From Luedemannella flava (lineage in GTDB: Bacteria; Actinomycetota; Actinomycetes; Mycobacteriales; Micromonosporaceae), in contig NZ_BAAALT010000003.1 of assembly GCF_039528515.1 (NCBI RefSeq), forward strand, positions 124,001-188,000: DNA of 64,000 nt, in the 5' to 3' direction. The notes beneath the pieces were generated by a model. It was not told where the DNA came from and made no database searches. It saw only the letters and a program-made list of their open reading frames with translations. Each line of letters starts with the position of its first letter. Within the stretch, counting starts at the first letter, position 1. Position numbers and translations under genes: made by a program. Positions 1 to 8,684 of this stretch are shown piece by piece.

Positions 1-42
1 GTCGCGCCCCCAGCCGGTGCGGGCACCACCGGCGGATGAGGT

Positions 43-2013
43 TCATTCCGGTGGGACGGTCGCCTGACCGAGCCCTCCGGGTGAGGCACCGCGACGGACG
101 TGGAGCAGGTAGTGCCTGCGGTCGAGGGGGTTGGCGTCCGTACGGGGACGGGTCGGCGGGGAGCCCTGGACCGGGCGGTAGTGGTCGAAGGTGGTGTCCA
201 GGGCGGCCTCGCCGCGGGTCAGGGCGGGCAGGCGTCGGCGCAGCTCGTGGACTGAAGCGGCGGGCAGCTCGCCGTCCAGGCGCAGAACGGCGCCGCGCGC
301 CTCGTGCTCGTACGCGACCGCGCCCAGCCGGGCGAGCGCGGGCAGCACGACGCCGATCGTGTCCGCCGGGATCTCGGCCTCGAACCGGTGTACCGGCTCG
401 CACACCCGCGTCCCGGCGGCCCGCAGCGCCGCCATGAGCACCAGCGGGGTCAGCCACCGGAAGTCGCTGGCCGAACTGGAGACCGAACTCCACCCGTACG
501 GCGGAGGTGGGACGTACCCGGAGTGGGTCAGCACCACCGCGCAGTCCGTGACCTGCCAGCCGCGCAGACCCTGGCGCAGGGTGCGGCGCGCGCTCTGCTC
601 CACCGCGCGGATGAACGCCATCGGCAGTGAGCCCAGCTCGATGTCCAGCCCGAACGTGACGCCGGACCCGGCCGGCAGCGGCGAGACGCTCAGCCCCACA
701 CCGGCCCGGAACGGGTTGCCGTCGGCACCGATGGGGTCGACCGAGGCACCCGTGCCGACCGGGCGCTCGACGCACACCGTGGTCGTCTCCTGGAACGACA
801 CCTCCAGGCCGTACTCCTCGGCGAGGGTGGCCTGGATGACCTCCTTCTGCACCTCGCCGTACAGCGACACGGCTATCTCGTGCCGGGTGTCGTCCTGGCG
901 CAGGTTGATCAGCGGGTCCTGTTCGGCGAGGTCGGTCAGCGCGGCGTGCAGCGCGCCCAGGTCCGTCGCCCGGCGCGGCACGATGACGGTCTCCAGGCTC
1001 GGCGGCGCGAACTGCGGTGACAGGTCGCCGGCCGAACCGATGGCGTCGCCGACGCGGATGCCGGCCAGGCCGCGCACCGTGGCGATCTCGCCCGCGGTGA
1101 CGCTGTCGCGCGGCCCGGCGCCCACCACCGACAGCGCGGTGACCTTCGCCGCGCTGCCGTCGGGCAGCGTGAGCCGGTCGCGTACCCGGACCGTGCCGGC
1201 GAACATCCGCACGTAGGCGATCTTCTCGCCGGCCGGGCCGCGCTCCACCTTGAACACGGTGCCGCGCAGCGGCCCGTCGGCCGTCGCGGGCGGGAGCAGT
1301 TCCGCGATGCCGGACATGAGGGTCTCGACCCCCGCGCCGGTGACGGCCGAGCCGGCGAACACCGGGTGCACCAGGCCCCGGGCCGTCTGGGCCGCCAGTT
1401 CGGCGCGCAGCCGCGCGTACCCGGGAGGGTGGTTCACGCAGTCCGCGAGCAGGGCGTCGTCGTGCTCGGTGAGCAGGTCCACCAGCCGATCGGTGAACGC
1501 GCTGTCCGACGGGCCGAACGGGCGGTAGGACGCGTCGCGGACCGCGCCCATCGCCACGATGTCGGGCGTCAGGCGGCGGGCGATGTCGGCCAGCACCCGG
1601 TCCGGGTCCGCGCCCCGTCGGTCGATCTTGTTGATGAACAGCAGCGTCGGGATGCGCAGTCGGCGCAGCGCCCGCATGAGGACACGCGTCTGCGCCTGCA
1701 CGCCCTCCACCGCCGACACGACAAGGACAACCCCGTCGAGTACGCCCAACGAGCGCTCCACCTCGGCGATGAAGTCCGGGTGACCCGGGGTGTCGATGAG
1801 GTTGACCGTCACGTCGCCGATGGCGAACGAGACGACGGCGGCCCTGATGGTGATGCCGCGCCGACGCTCCAGCTCGAGCGTGTCGGTCTGGGTGCTGCCC
1901 GCATCGACGCTACCGACTTCGTCGATAACGCCGGCGGCGTGCAGCAGCCGCTCGGTCAGGCTCGTCTTACCGGCGTCGACATGCGCCAGGATGCCCAGGT
2001 TCACGATGGTCAC
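43..2013 (-). CDS. otrA: Tetracycline-type ribosomal protection GTPase (TetM/OtrA family)
   Basis: EF-G-like translational GTPase that, in this family, binds the ribosome and releases tetracyclines from the A site in the cytoplasm. The 656-residue length fits Tet(M)/Otr(A). The G motifs are visible: AHVDAGKT (residues 10-17), RGITI (switch I), DTPGH (about 74-78) and NKID (about 128-131), followed by the EF-G-like domains II-V. The start is GTG at 2013 with AGAGGAC (complement of 2024-2030) upstream. That site lies inside a hairpin and inside a short leader ORF, so expression is probably induced at translation. It is divergent from an MMPL exporter. It could be a general resistance gene or, because a biosynthetic cluster lies 4 kb away, part of self-protection; the sequence does not decide between these. 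Confidence 0.93.
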   Translation of the reverse strand: MTIVNLGILAHVDAGKTSLTERLLHAAGVIDEVGSVDAGSTQTDTLELERRRGITIRAAVVSFAIGDVTVNLIDTPGHPDFIAEVERSLGVLDGVVLVVSAVEGVQAQTRVLMRALRRLRIPTLLFINKIDRRGADPDRVLADIARRLTPDIVAMGAVRDASYRPFGPSDSAFTDRLVDLLTEHDDALLADCVNHPPGYARLRAELAAQTARGLVHPVFAGSAVTGAGVETLMSGIAELLPPATADGPLRGTVFKVERGPAGEKIAYVRMFAGTVRVRDRLTLPDGSAAKVTALSVVGAGPRDSVTAGEIATVRGLAGIRVGDAIGSAGDLSPQFAPPSLETVIVPRRATDLGALHAALTDLAEQDPLINLRQDDTRHEIAVSLYGEVQKEVIQATLAEEYGLEVSFQETTTVCVERPVGTGASVDPIGADGNPFRAGVGLSVSPLPAGSGVTFGLDIELGSLPMAFIRAVEQSARRTLRQGLRGWQVTDCAVVLTHSGYVPPPPYGWSSVSSSASDFRWLTPLVLMAALRAAGTRVCEPVHRFEAEIPADTIGVVLPALARLGAVAYEHEARGAVLRLDGELPAASVHELRRRLPALTRGEAALDTTFDHYRPVQGSPPTRPRTDANPLDRRHYLLHVRRGASPGGLGQATVPPE

Positions 2014-2071
2014 GACACGTCATGTCCTCTGCGTAGGCCGATACCAGTGGGAAGGACATGACAGCTCGCAT
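1967..2071 (-). CDS. Leader peptide ORF overlapping the otrA start
   Basis: A 34-codon ORF starting at ATG 2071 with a strong ribosome-binding site, AGAGGAG (complement of 2079-2085), 7 nt before it. It runs in a different frame through the otrA ribosome-binding site and start codon and ends 46 nt inside otrA. Its codons 4-7 form the 5' arm of the 2019-2062 inverted repeat. The peptide begins MRAVMSFPLVSAYAEDM. The arrangement resembles drug-sensing leader peptides of inducible resistance genes; the function is inferred only. Confidence 0.55.
   Translation of the reverse strand: MRAVMSFPLVSAYAEDMTCRDHREPGHPGACRRR
2019..2062 (-). promoter_or_regulatory. Putative translational attenuator hairpin before otrA
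   Basis: A perfect 10-bp inverted repeat: GTCATGTCCT at 2019-2028 and AGGACATGAC at 2053-2062, with a 24-nt loop. In the minus-strand mRNA the 3' arm contains the AGGA core of the otrA ribosome-binding site, 11 nt before the GTG start. The 5' arm lies at codons 4-7 of the leader ORF. A ribosome slowed in the leader would open the stem and expose the otrA site. Confidence 0.55.
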
Positions 2072-2187
2072 CTTCGTGCTCCTCTCTGAGGTTGCGAGTC
2101 CATCACCGGCGGTGTCCGGCCGCAACCCGTTTCCGGGTCGGGGCCCTCGGGTACCCGAAGGCACCGATTCGAGGGGGAGGGCAAGCC

Positions 2188-4470
2188 ATGGACGGGGCGG
2201 TTCCGCGCAGCAGGTGGCGTCCGAGCTGGGTGTTGGCTGCCTACGCCCGCGTGATCGTCCGGCTGCGGTGGCTCGTCGTGCTCTTCTGGGCCGTCGCGGC
2301 GGCCGCGTCGGTCGTTTATCTGCCGGCCGTCGGGGCCGGCGGGCACGATCTCGACGAGCTGGTCTCCACGGACAACCCAGCGATCCAGAGCGAGATCCGC
2401 TCCTTCGAGAAATTCGGGTTTCCGCTGCTCAGCCGCGTCGCTGTCGTCCAGCGTAAGGCCGAAGGGCTGCCGCTGTCGACGCAGCGGGCGGCGGTCGAGC
2501 GGGCGCGGGCGGTGTCCGAGGGCAGGCTCCCCGACGTCAAGCCGGTCCTCGCCGCGGTGCCGGTCACCAACGTCGGCGGCCTGTTCCCCGGCTCCACCGA
2601 GAACGGCACGACGATCATCACGCTGCTGTTCACCGCGCCGGACGTGAGCCTCGCCGACCAGGTCGAGGCGGCGGAGAAGTTCGTCGCCGACCACTACGGC
2701 CCCGAGGACGCCGTGGTCGGGGTGACCGGCTCGGTGCCCGCCCGGGTCGGGCAGGGCGACCTGGTGCTGTCGTCGCTGCCCTGGCTGGAGACGGCCACCG
2801 TCGTCGCGGTGTTCCTGATCATCGCCGTCGCGTTCCGGTCACTCGTCGCGCCGCTGCTCGCCCTGGCCGTGTCCGGCGTGGCGATCGTGCTGACCCTGCA
2901 CATCGGCGGGGCGGTCGCGCAGCGCCTGGGCGTGCCGGTGCCCCAGGAGACCCAGCCGCTGCTGGTCGCCCTGCTGCTCGGCGTCGTCACCGACTACGTC
3001 GTCTTCTACCTCTCCGGAGTACGCGCTGAGTTCGCCGAGGGGGCCGGGCGGCTCGCGGCGGCGGAGCGCGCCACCGCCCGGTTCACCTCGATCATCGTGA
3101 CGGCCGGCGCCACGGCGGCGGCCGGTACGGGCGCGCTGATCGTCGCCGACTCGCCGGCGTTCCGGGCGTTCGGGCCCGGCATGGCGCTGGCCGTGTTCAC
3201 CGGCATGGTGGTCGCGGTGACGCTCGTGCCCGCGCTGCTGGCCATCCTCGGGCCGGCCGCGCTGTGGTCGCGGCGCAAGCGGTCCGCGCCGGACATCGCG
3301 GCCGCCGAGGCCGAGCGGGTCGGGAACGGGCGCGGCGCCTGGCTGCTCACCCGGCGGTGGTTCGCGCCCGTGGTCGTGCTCGCCTGCGTCGGCGCGCTGG
3401 CCGCGGCCGCGTACCCGCTCAGGGACATCGCGCTCGGGGTGTCGTTCGTCGAGGCGCTGCCCGGCAGCCACGCCACCCGCAAGGCCGCGGACCAGGCCGA
3501 GAAGGGCTTCGTCGAGGGCATCCTGTCGCCCACGGAGGTGCTCGTGGAGGGGCCCGGCGTGGCGTCGCGCGCCGAGCAGCTGCGCGCGCTGCAGGCGGCG
3601 CTCGGCAAGCAGCCGGGCGTGGCCGCCGTGGTCGGGCCGGGCGACGACGCGATCCCGCAGGAGCTGGCGCTGTTCCAGGCGCCGGACGGCACCGCCGCGC
3701 GCTACCTGCTCGTACTCGATGATGAACCGCTCGGCGCGCGGGCCGTGCACACGCTCGCGGGCCTCAACCAGCGACTGCCCGCGTTGCTCAAGGATGCCGG
3801 GCTGACCGACGTGCGGGCCAGCCTCGGCGGGGACACCGCCGTCGCCCGGGTGGTCGTCGACCAGACGGTGCACGACCTCGGCCGCATCGCGCTCGCGGCG
3901 CTGCTGGCCAACCTGCTGTTCCTCGCGCTCTACCTGCGGGCGCTCGTGGCGCCGGTCGCGCTGGTCGTGTGCAGCGTGCTGGCCATCGGGGCGACGCTGG
4001 GCCTGACCACGTGGCTGTTCCAGGACGTGCTCGGCGGGGACGGGCTGACGTTCTACGTGCCGTTCGCGGTGGCGGTGCTGCTGCTCGCGCTGGGGTCCGA
4101 CTACAACATTTTCGGGGTGGGGCCGGCGTGGAAGGAGGCGCGGGGCCGGCCGTTGGCCGACGCGCTCGCGATCACCCTGCCGCAGTCCGCCCGGGCCATC
4201 CGCATCGCGGCGTTCACCCTGGCCATCAGCTTCGGGCTGCTCGTTCTCGTGCCGCTGCGGCCGTTCCAGGAGCTGGCCTTCGCGCTGTCCGTCGGCATCC
4301 TCATCGACGCGTTCATCGTCCGCTCCCTGCTGGCGCCCGCGCTGCTCACCGTGCTCGGCACGGGGCGCGGGGAGCCGGCGGCAGCCCCGGAGCCGGACGA
4401 GCCGGAGCCGGACGAGACGGAGCCGCCCGCGTCGAAGCCGGCGGCTCCGGAGCCGACCACCACGGCCTGA
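2188..4470 (+). CDS. MMPL/RND-family membrane transporter
   Basis: A 760-residue polytopic transporter of the MMPL family, which exports lipids or hydrophobic compounds using the proton gradient. ATG 2188 was chosen over the longer open frame (2092) because GGGGGAGG at 2173-2180 sits 7 nt upstream. The architecture is duplicated: a first helix (about 30-50), an extracytoplasmic domain, then a block of helices near residues 195-360, and the same pattern again with helices near 410-430 and 590-730. The C-terminal tail is a Pro/Glu-rich low-complexity stretch with Glu-Pro-Asp repeats. It is divergent from the ribosome-protection gene, so both could respond to the same signal. The substrate is unknown. 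Confidence 0.88.
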   Translation: MDGAVPRSRWRPSWVLAAYARVIVRLRWLVVLFWAVAAAASVVYLPAVGAGGHDLDELVSTDNPAIQSEIRSFEKFGFPLLSRVAVVQRKAEGLPLSTQRAAVERARAVSEGRLPDVKPVLAAVPVTNVGGLFPGSTENGTTIITLLFTAPDVSLADQVEAAEKFVADHYGPEDAVVGVTGSVPARVGQGDLVLSSLPWLETATVVAVFLIIAVAFRSLVAPLLALAVSGVAIVLTLHIGGAVAQRLGVPVPQETQPLLVALLLGVVTDYVVFYLSGVRAEFAEGAGRLAAAERATARFTSIIVTAGATAAAGTGALIVADSPAFRAFGPGMALAVFTGMVVAVTLVPALLAILGPAALWSRRKRSAPDIAAAEAERVGNGRGAWLLTRRWFAPVVVLACVGALAAAAYPLRDIALGVSFVEALPGSHATRKAADQAEKGFVEGILSPTEVLVEGPGVASRAEQLRALQAALGKQPGVAAVVGPGDDAIPQELALFQAPDGTAARYLLVLDDEPLGARAVHTLAGLNQRLPALLKDAGLTDVRASLGGDTAVARVVVDQTVHDLGRIALAALLANLLFLALYLRALVAPVALVVCSVLAIGATLGLTTWLFQDVLGGDGLTFYVPFAVAVLLLALGSDYNIFGVGPAWKEARGRPLADALAITLPQSARAIRIAAFTLAISFGLLVLVPLRPFQELAFALSVGILIDAFIVRSLLAPALLTVLGTGRGEPAAAPEPDEPEPDETEPPASKPAAPEPTTTA

Positions 4471-4472
4471 GA

Positions 4473-5558
4473 TCAGGCCAGGCGGGTCATCCAGCCGTAC
4501 GGGTCGGCGGCCCGGCCGTACTGGATGTCGACGAGCTGACGGCGGATCCGCATGGTCACCGAGTCCTCCGTGCCGGCCTTCTCGGCGGTCACCTCGCCGC
4601 CGTCCCAGACCAGCCGACCGACCGGGGTGACCACGGCGCCCGTGCCGCAGGCGAAGACCTCGGTGATCGTGCCGTCGGCCGCGCCCTGCTGCCACTCGGT
4701 GATCTCGACCGGGCGCTCCTCGACCTCGAGCCCCAGCTCCTTGGCGAGGATGAGGATGGAGCCGCGGGTGACGCCCTCGAGGATGGTGCCCAGCTCGGGT
4801 GTGATGATCCGGCCGTCGGAGGTGACGAAGTAGAGGTTCATGCCGCCGAGCTCCTCGACGTAGCGGCCGTGCGCGGCGTCGAGGAAGCAGACCTGCTCGC
4901 AGCCGTGCGCGGCCGCCTCGATCATGGGGGCCAGGCTGGCCGCGTAGTTGCCGCCGCACTTCGCCTCGCCGGTGCCGCCCCGGGCCGCCCGCGTGTACTG
5001 CGTCGACAGCCAGATGGAGACGGGCTTGACCCCGCCCGAGAAGTACGAGCCGACCGGGCAGGCGATCACCATGTAGGTGATCTCCTGGGCCGGGCGGACC
5101 CCGAGGAAGGGCTCGGACGCGAACATGAACGGCCGCAGGTAGAGGCTGTGCTCACCCTCGTCCGGCACCCACGCGGCGTCGGCGCTGACGAGCGCCTTCG
5201 TCGAGGCCATGAAGTCCGCCACCGGCAGCTCCGGCAGGGCCAGCCGCCGGGCGGAACGGGCGAACCGCTCGCCGTTGGCCTCCGGCCGGAACGACCAGAT
5301 CGAGCCGTCGGCGTGCCGGTACGCTTTCATGCCCTCGAAGATCTCCTGCGCGTAGTGCAGGACGGCCGCTGCCGGGTGCATCGGGATGGGGCCGAAGGGG
5401 ACGACCTCCGAGTTGGCCCAGCCTCCGTCGGCCGTCCATACGGCCCGCGCCATGTGGTCGGTGAAGTGCTTGCCGAATCCGGGGTTCGCCAGAATCTCGG
5501 CGCGCCGCTGCGGGCTCGCCGGGTTCGGGTTCTGCTGCAACGGAAACGGCAGGCTCAT
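4473..5558 (-). CDS. ilvE: Branched-chain amino acid aminotransferase
   Basis: PLP fold-type IV aminotransferase, 361 residues, that interconverts Leu/Ile/Val and their 2-oxo acids with glutamate/2-oxoglutarate. The start is taken at ATG 5558 (MSLPFPLQ) because GAGAGGAA precedes it; the open frame extends 13 codons further. The PLP lysine is K200 in GEAKCGGNYAAS. The cofactor-contacting Glu in YVEELGGMN and the phosphate-binding FACGTGA motif are intact. It probably provides the housekeeping activity: it is a full-length, canonical, single-gene unit, convergent with the MMPL gene (2-bp gap) and outside the cluster that carries two further paralogues. Confidence 0.93.
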   Translation of the reverse strand: MSLPFPLQQNPNPASPQRRAEILANPGFGKHFTDHMARAVWTADGGWANSEVVPFGPIPMHPAAAVLHYAQEIFEGMKAYRHADGSIWSFRPEANGERFARSARRLALPELPVADFMASTKALVSADAAWVPDEGEHSLYLRPFMFASEPFLGVRPAQEITYMVIACPVGSYFSGGVKPVSIWLSTQYTRAARGGTGEAKCGGNYAASLAPMIEAAAHGCEQVCFLDAAHGRYVEELGGMNLYFVTSDGRIITPELGTILEGVTRGSILILAKELGLEVEERPVEITEWQQGAADGTITEVFACGTGAVVTPVGRLVWDGGEVTAEKAGTEDSVTMRIRRQLVDIQYGRAADPYGWMTRLA

Positions 5559-5734
5559 GGCGGTTCCTCTCACTGGCCGCGCACAGCGGGCACACACAGG
5601 GGAGAATTACGTCGGATGATACGTGCAGGATAGCGGCAGTACCGTCGCTGTTCGTGGGAACTCTACGACCCCCGGGCGAGGACCCGGTCGCCGCGTCCGC
5701 CGCCGGCGCGGCGCGCCGCTTGTTGGGCCGCGCG

Positions 5735-6109
5735 GTGGTGTGCGTCGGCACGGACCTGGTCGACATCGACGACATCCGGGGGCTCCTGGCGCGGCGACCG
5801 GCGTTCGCGGAGCGGCACTTCACCGCCCGCGAACGTGAGTACTGCCTACGCGCGACCGACCCGGCGGAGCGCTTCGCGGTCCGGTTCGCCGCCAAGGAGG
5901 CGGTCCTGAAGGCGTTCGGGACGGGTCTGCGTGGTGCCGCCCTGCACGAGATCGAGGTGGTCCGCGCCGACTCCGGCCAGCCGGCGCTGCTGCTGGCCGG
6001 GCGGGCGGTCGCGCTCGCCGAGGCGGCCGGGGTGCGGTCGTGGCTGATCACTTTGACGCACAGCCGCCACCTGGCCCACGCCCTCGTCGCAGGGCTTTCG
6101 GAAGAATAG
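5735..6109 (+). CDS. acpS: Holo-[acyl-carrier-protein] synthase
   Basis: Transfers 4'-phosphopantetheine from CoA to a serine of carrier proteins. Diagnostic motifs are GTDLVDI near the N terminus and RFAAKEAVLKAFG in the middle. Starting at GTG 5735 gives 124 residues, the usual AcpS size. The frame is open back to GTG 5654, which would add 27 Pro/Ala-rich residues unlike the family; neither start has a clear ribosome-binding site. Its position 260 bp before a cluster that encodes a free carrier protein suggests it may prime that protein as well as fatty-acid ACP, but it could equally be the genome's general AcpS. Confidence 0.9.
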   Translation: MVCVGTDLVDIDDIRGLLARRPAFAERHFTAREREYCLRATDPAERFAVRFAAKEAVLKAFGTGLRGAALHEIEVVRADSGQPALLLAGRAVALAEAAGVRSWLITLTHSRHLAHALVAGLSEE

Positions 6110-6370
6110 ACAGATCGGTCTCATGTGGACAGTCACCCATAGTTAGTTGTGACGTCAGCTATGAGGGGATCGCTTCGGTAAGGTTTCGGACTCTTGCTTG
6201 ACCTGCGCGCGAATGAGGCGGCTCCCGAATGATGAGAGTCAATTGCGCTCCAGGGAATTGCTGCGAACAATTTCGATCTGTGGCTCCTGGGGAGGGTCCG
6301 TAACTTCGCGCGCTCCTCCAGGGGCGACGTCATCGGTTCTCGTGTCGGTGTCGAAGCTGCTGGAGGGCAA
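6110..6370 (+). promoter_or_regulatory. Leader/promoter region of the biosynthetic cluster
   Basis: A 261-bp stretch without a convincing gene, less GC-rich than its surroundings, between acpS and the first cluster gene. It contains an interrupted dyad, CATAG (6138-6142) and CTATG (6159-6163), around a TGACGTCA palindrome (6150-6157). A TTGACC hexamer follows near 6199, with no clear matching -10. It is the likely control point for the 6.4-20.8 kb genes; no experimental-quality promoter can be named. Confidence 0.3.
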
Positions 6371-7573
6371 TTGGAGCCACGCGCGCTTTCGCAGATCCTG
6401 GAATTCGAGCGTCGTGTCGTGCCGGCCGTCGGGTCGATCCGCGCGGCGCAGGTCCGTGGCGAGGGCGACGCGGCGGAAGGGCTCGACCGGCTCTGCCGCG
6501 ACATCGAGCGGCTCAGCGCCCTGATGCCGGCCGACCAGATCGAGGCCACCGTGCACGACCTACGTTCCTGGTCAGAGGCGGGTTTTCAGGGGAAGCCGAC
6601 GTTCGACGCGACGCGGGACACGGTGCCGGCGCCCGAGGACGGACAGGTCGCGGCGTTCGTCGGCCCGGTGACGCTGCCGAACGGCGACGGCTCCTTCGGC
6701 GCCTTCCTCGAGGCGTTCACGGTCGTCCGTCAGGACCCGGACTGCACCGCGCGGCTGCAGGCCGACTATCCGCATCCCAAGGCGGTTTTCCAGTCGACCC
6801 GGCTGCTGTCGGCCTCGTCGGGATTGCGCGACGGAAATTGCGTCGTCTTCTTTCCCGAAAACATTCCCACCGCCACGCCGACAGTCGATCAGAGTTTTGC
6901 CTGGTTCTTCTTCAACCGGCACGTGAGCATCTATGCCGGCACGCTGGAAATCGCATCCCGGCTCTGCGGACCCGGATCACCGTTCGCCGGAGAAACGGAA
7001 CTCCGCTCCGCCGACGTGGATGAAGAGGATACCTACCAGGCGCGCTGCGTGTGGGGCTACATGCACGACTACTTCCACCACACCGGCCCGCGGCCGCTCG
7101 ACCTGAACCTGTCGCTGAAGACCAAGTGGCGCCCGGGCCTGGTCGAGGAGCTGAAGGTCGACCTGAAGTCCGCGATCGCCTGCTACGAGGAGTCCGTCCC
7201 GTACGGCGACATCATCTTCGAGTACATCATCCTGGAGCGGCTGTTCCGGTATCCCGCGGAGCCGCGACCGTTTCGCAACTTCGACGCCGGCACCGGCTTC
7301 GCCCTCGGCACCTGGCTCGCCGAGCACAAGCTGTTCACCGTGGCCGACGACGGGCGCCGCCGGCTCGCCAGCAAGGCGGACATCGTGGCCTCCGCGAAGG
7401 ACCTCGTGGGCCTGATCGAGGAGATCGAGTCGATCGCCGAGGACGAGGTCTACCGCGAGACGGTGACCGACTTCCTGTACGACCGGCTGCTCCGCCGGCC
7501 CGAGAACGCGACCGACCGGTGCGGCGGCCCACGGGCATCGCTGGAGCTGTGGGGCACTGAGGTCCATGTCTGA
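6371..7573 (+). CDS. Uncharacterised 400-residue protein, possible metalloprotein, first gene of the cluster
   Basis: I do not recognise the family with certainty; it may belong to the actinobacterial DUF6421 group. The start is TTG 6371 with GGAGGG only 3 nt upstream. The protein is soluble, without signal peptide or membrane segments. The most conserved-looking core is HDYFHHTGPRP (about residue 230), followed by WRPGLVEELKVDLKS and IILERLFRYP. The spaced His, Asp and Glu residues could bind a metal, which would fit an oxygenase- or hydrolase-like enzyme; this is inference. It overlaps the next gene by 8 nt, so the two are very likely co-translated and it probably acts in the same pathway. 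Confidence 0.8.
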   Translation: MEPRALSQILEFERRVVPAVGSIRAAQVRGEGDAAEGLDRLCRDIERLSALMPADQIEATVHDLRSWSEAGFQGKPTFDATRDTVPAPEDGQVAAFVGPVTLPNGDGSFGAFLEAFTVVRQDPDCTARLQADYPHPKAVFQSTRLLSASSGLRDGNCVVFFPENIPTATPTVDQSFAWFFFNRHVSIYAGTLEIASRLCGPGSPFAGETELRSADVDEEDTYQARCVWGYMHDYFHHTGPRPLDLNLSLKTKWRPGLVEELKVDLKSAIACYEESVPYGDIIFEYIILERLFRYPAEPRPFRNFDAGTGFALGTWLAEHKLFTVADDGRRRLASKADIVASAKDLVGLIEEIESIAEDEVYRETVTDFLYDRLLRRPENATDRCGGPRASLELWGTEVHV

Positions 7574-8684
7574 CGCGGCCGCGGCCCGTCGCGACCCGGG
7601 GTTCTGCCGGTTCCACACGGAGCACACGATCGTCGTCGACTGGTCGGCGGAGGCGGGCTGGTCCGACTGGTCCGTCGAGCCGTACGGGTCGATCGTGCTC
7701 GACCCGGCCGCCATGGTGCTGCACTATGGGCAGAGCGTCTTCGAGGGCCTCAAGGCGTTCCGGCAGCCGGACGGTTCCGCGGCCCTGTTCCGGCCCGCCG
7801 ACCACGCCCGCCGCCTGGGGCGGTCGGCGAGCCGGCTGGCGATGCCCGAGATGCCGGTCGACCTGTTCCTGGAGGCCTGCGCCGAGCTCGTCGCCCTCGA
7901 CGACGACTGGATCCCCGACGAGCCGGGCCAGGCGCTGTACCTGCGCCCATTGATGATCGCGACGGAGGCCCAGGTCGGGCTGCGCGACTCGCGGCGTTAC
8001 CGCTGCGTCTTTCTGGCGTACCCGGTCGATCCGTGCTTCGGGCGCGACTTCGCGCCGATCTCGGTGGAGACCTCCGGGGAGTCGGTGCGCGCGGTGCGCG
8101 GCGGCATGGGCGAGGCCAAGTGCTCCGGCAACTACGCCGCCAGCCTCATGGTCCGCAGGGAGGCGCTCGCGCGCGGCTTCAACGAGGTCCTCTGGCTCGA
8201 CGGCCTGGAGCGCCGCTGGGTCGAGGAACTCAGCGGCATGAACGTCTTCTTCGTCTGGCGCGACGGCGACGGACCCGACGGCGTCCGGCTGACCACGCCG
8301 CCGTGCCAGGGCACCATCGTGCGCGGGATAACCCGCGACTGCGTCCTCACCCTCGCCCGTGACCTGGGCATCCGGGTCGCCGAGGAGCCGACCACGATCG
8401 ACGGCGTCATGGCCGGCGCCCGGTCCGGTCGGCTCGTCGAGATGTTCGCCTGCGGCACCGCCGCCGTGGTCGTGCCCGTGGGCCGGGTCGCCGACGCCGG
8501 CGCCTCCGCGGTCTTCGGCGACGGGCGGGAGGGCCCCGTGACGGCCCGGCTGCGCAACGCGTTCATCGAGATCCAGCACGGGATCCGGCCGGACACCCAC
8601 GGCTGGCTCCGCACAGTCCGCAACGACCTTGCGTCCGTTCACGGCTCGACCGACCGACAGCTAAGGAGCTGGGCTGATGCCTGA
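7566..8684 (+). CDS. Branched-chain aminotransferase-like enzyme, cluster copy
   Basis: Fold-type IV PLP aminotransferase, 372 residues, clearly related to the ilvE product at 4473-5558. The PLP lysine is K185 in MGEAKCSGNYAAS; WVEELSGMN and MFACGTAAVV are intact, so it should be active. ATG 7566 overlaps the upstream gene by 8 nt and the stop overlaps the next gene by 8 nt. Placed beside a prephenate-decarboxylase-like gene, it is a good candidate to aminate the resulting 2-oxo acid (inference), although branched-chain substrates remain possible. Confidence 0.9.
   Translation: MSDAAAARRDPGFCRFHTEHTIVVDWSAEAGWSDWSVEPYGSIVLDPAAMVLHYGQSVFEGLKAFRQPDGSAALFRPADHARRLGRSASRLAMPEMPVDLFLEACAELVALDDDWIPDEPGQALYLRPLMIATEAQVGLRDSRRYRCVFLAYPVDPCFGRDFAPISVETSGESVRAVRGGMGEAKCSGNYAASLMVRREALARGFNEVLWLDGLERRWVEELSGMNVFFVWRDGDGPDGVRLTTPPCQGTIVRGITRDCVLTLARDLGIRVAEEPTTIDGVMAGARSGRLVEMFACGTAAVVVPVGRVADAGASAVFGDGREGPVTARLRNAFIEIQHGIRPDTHGWLRTVRNDLASVHGSTDRQLRSWADA

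Noticed and set aside
2839..4959. Long minus-strand open frame (706 codons) opposite the MMPL gene
   Set aside because: Arg/Gly/His-rich translation without domains, lying wholly over well-supported genes on the other strand and frame; typical of very high GC DNA.
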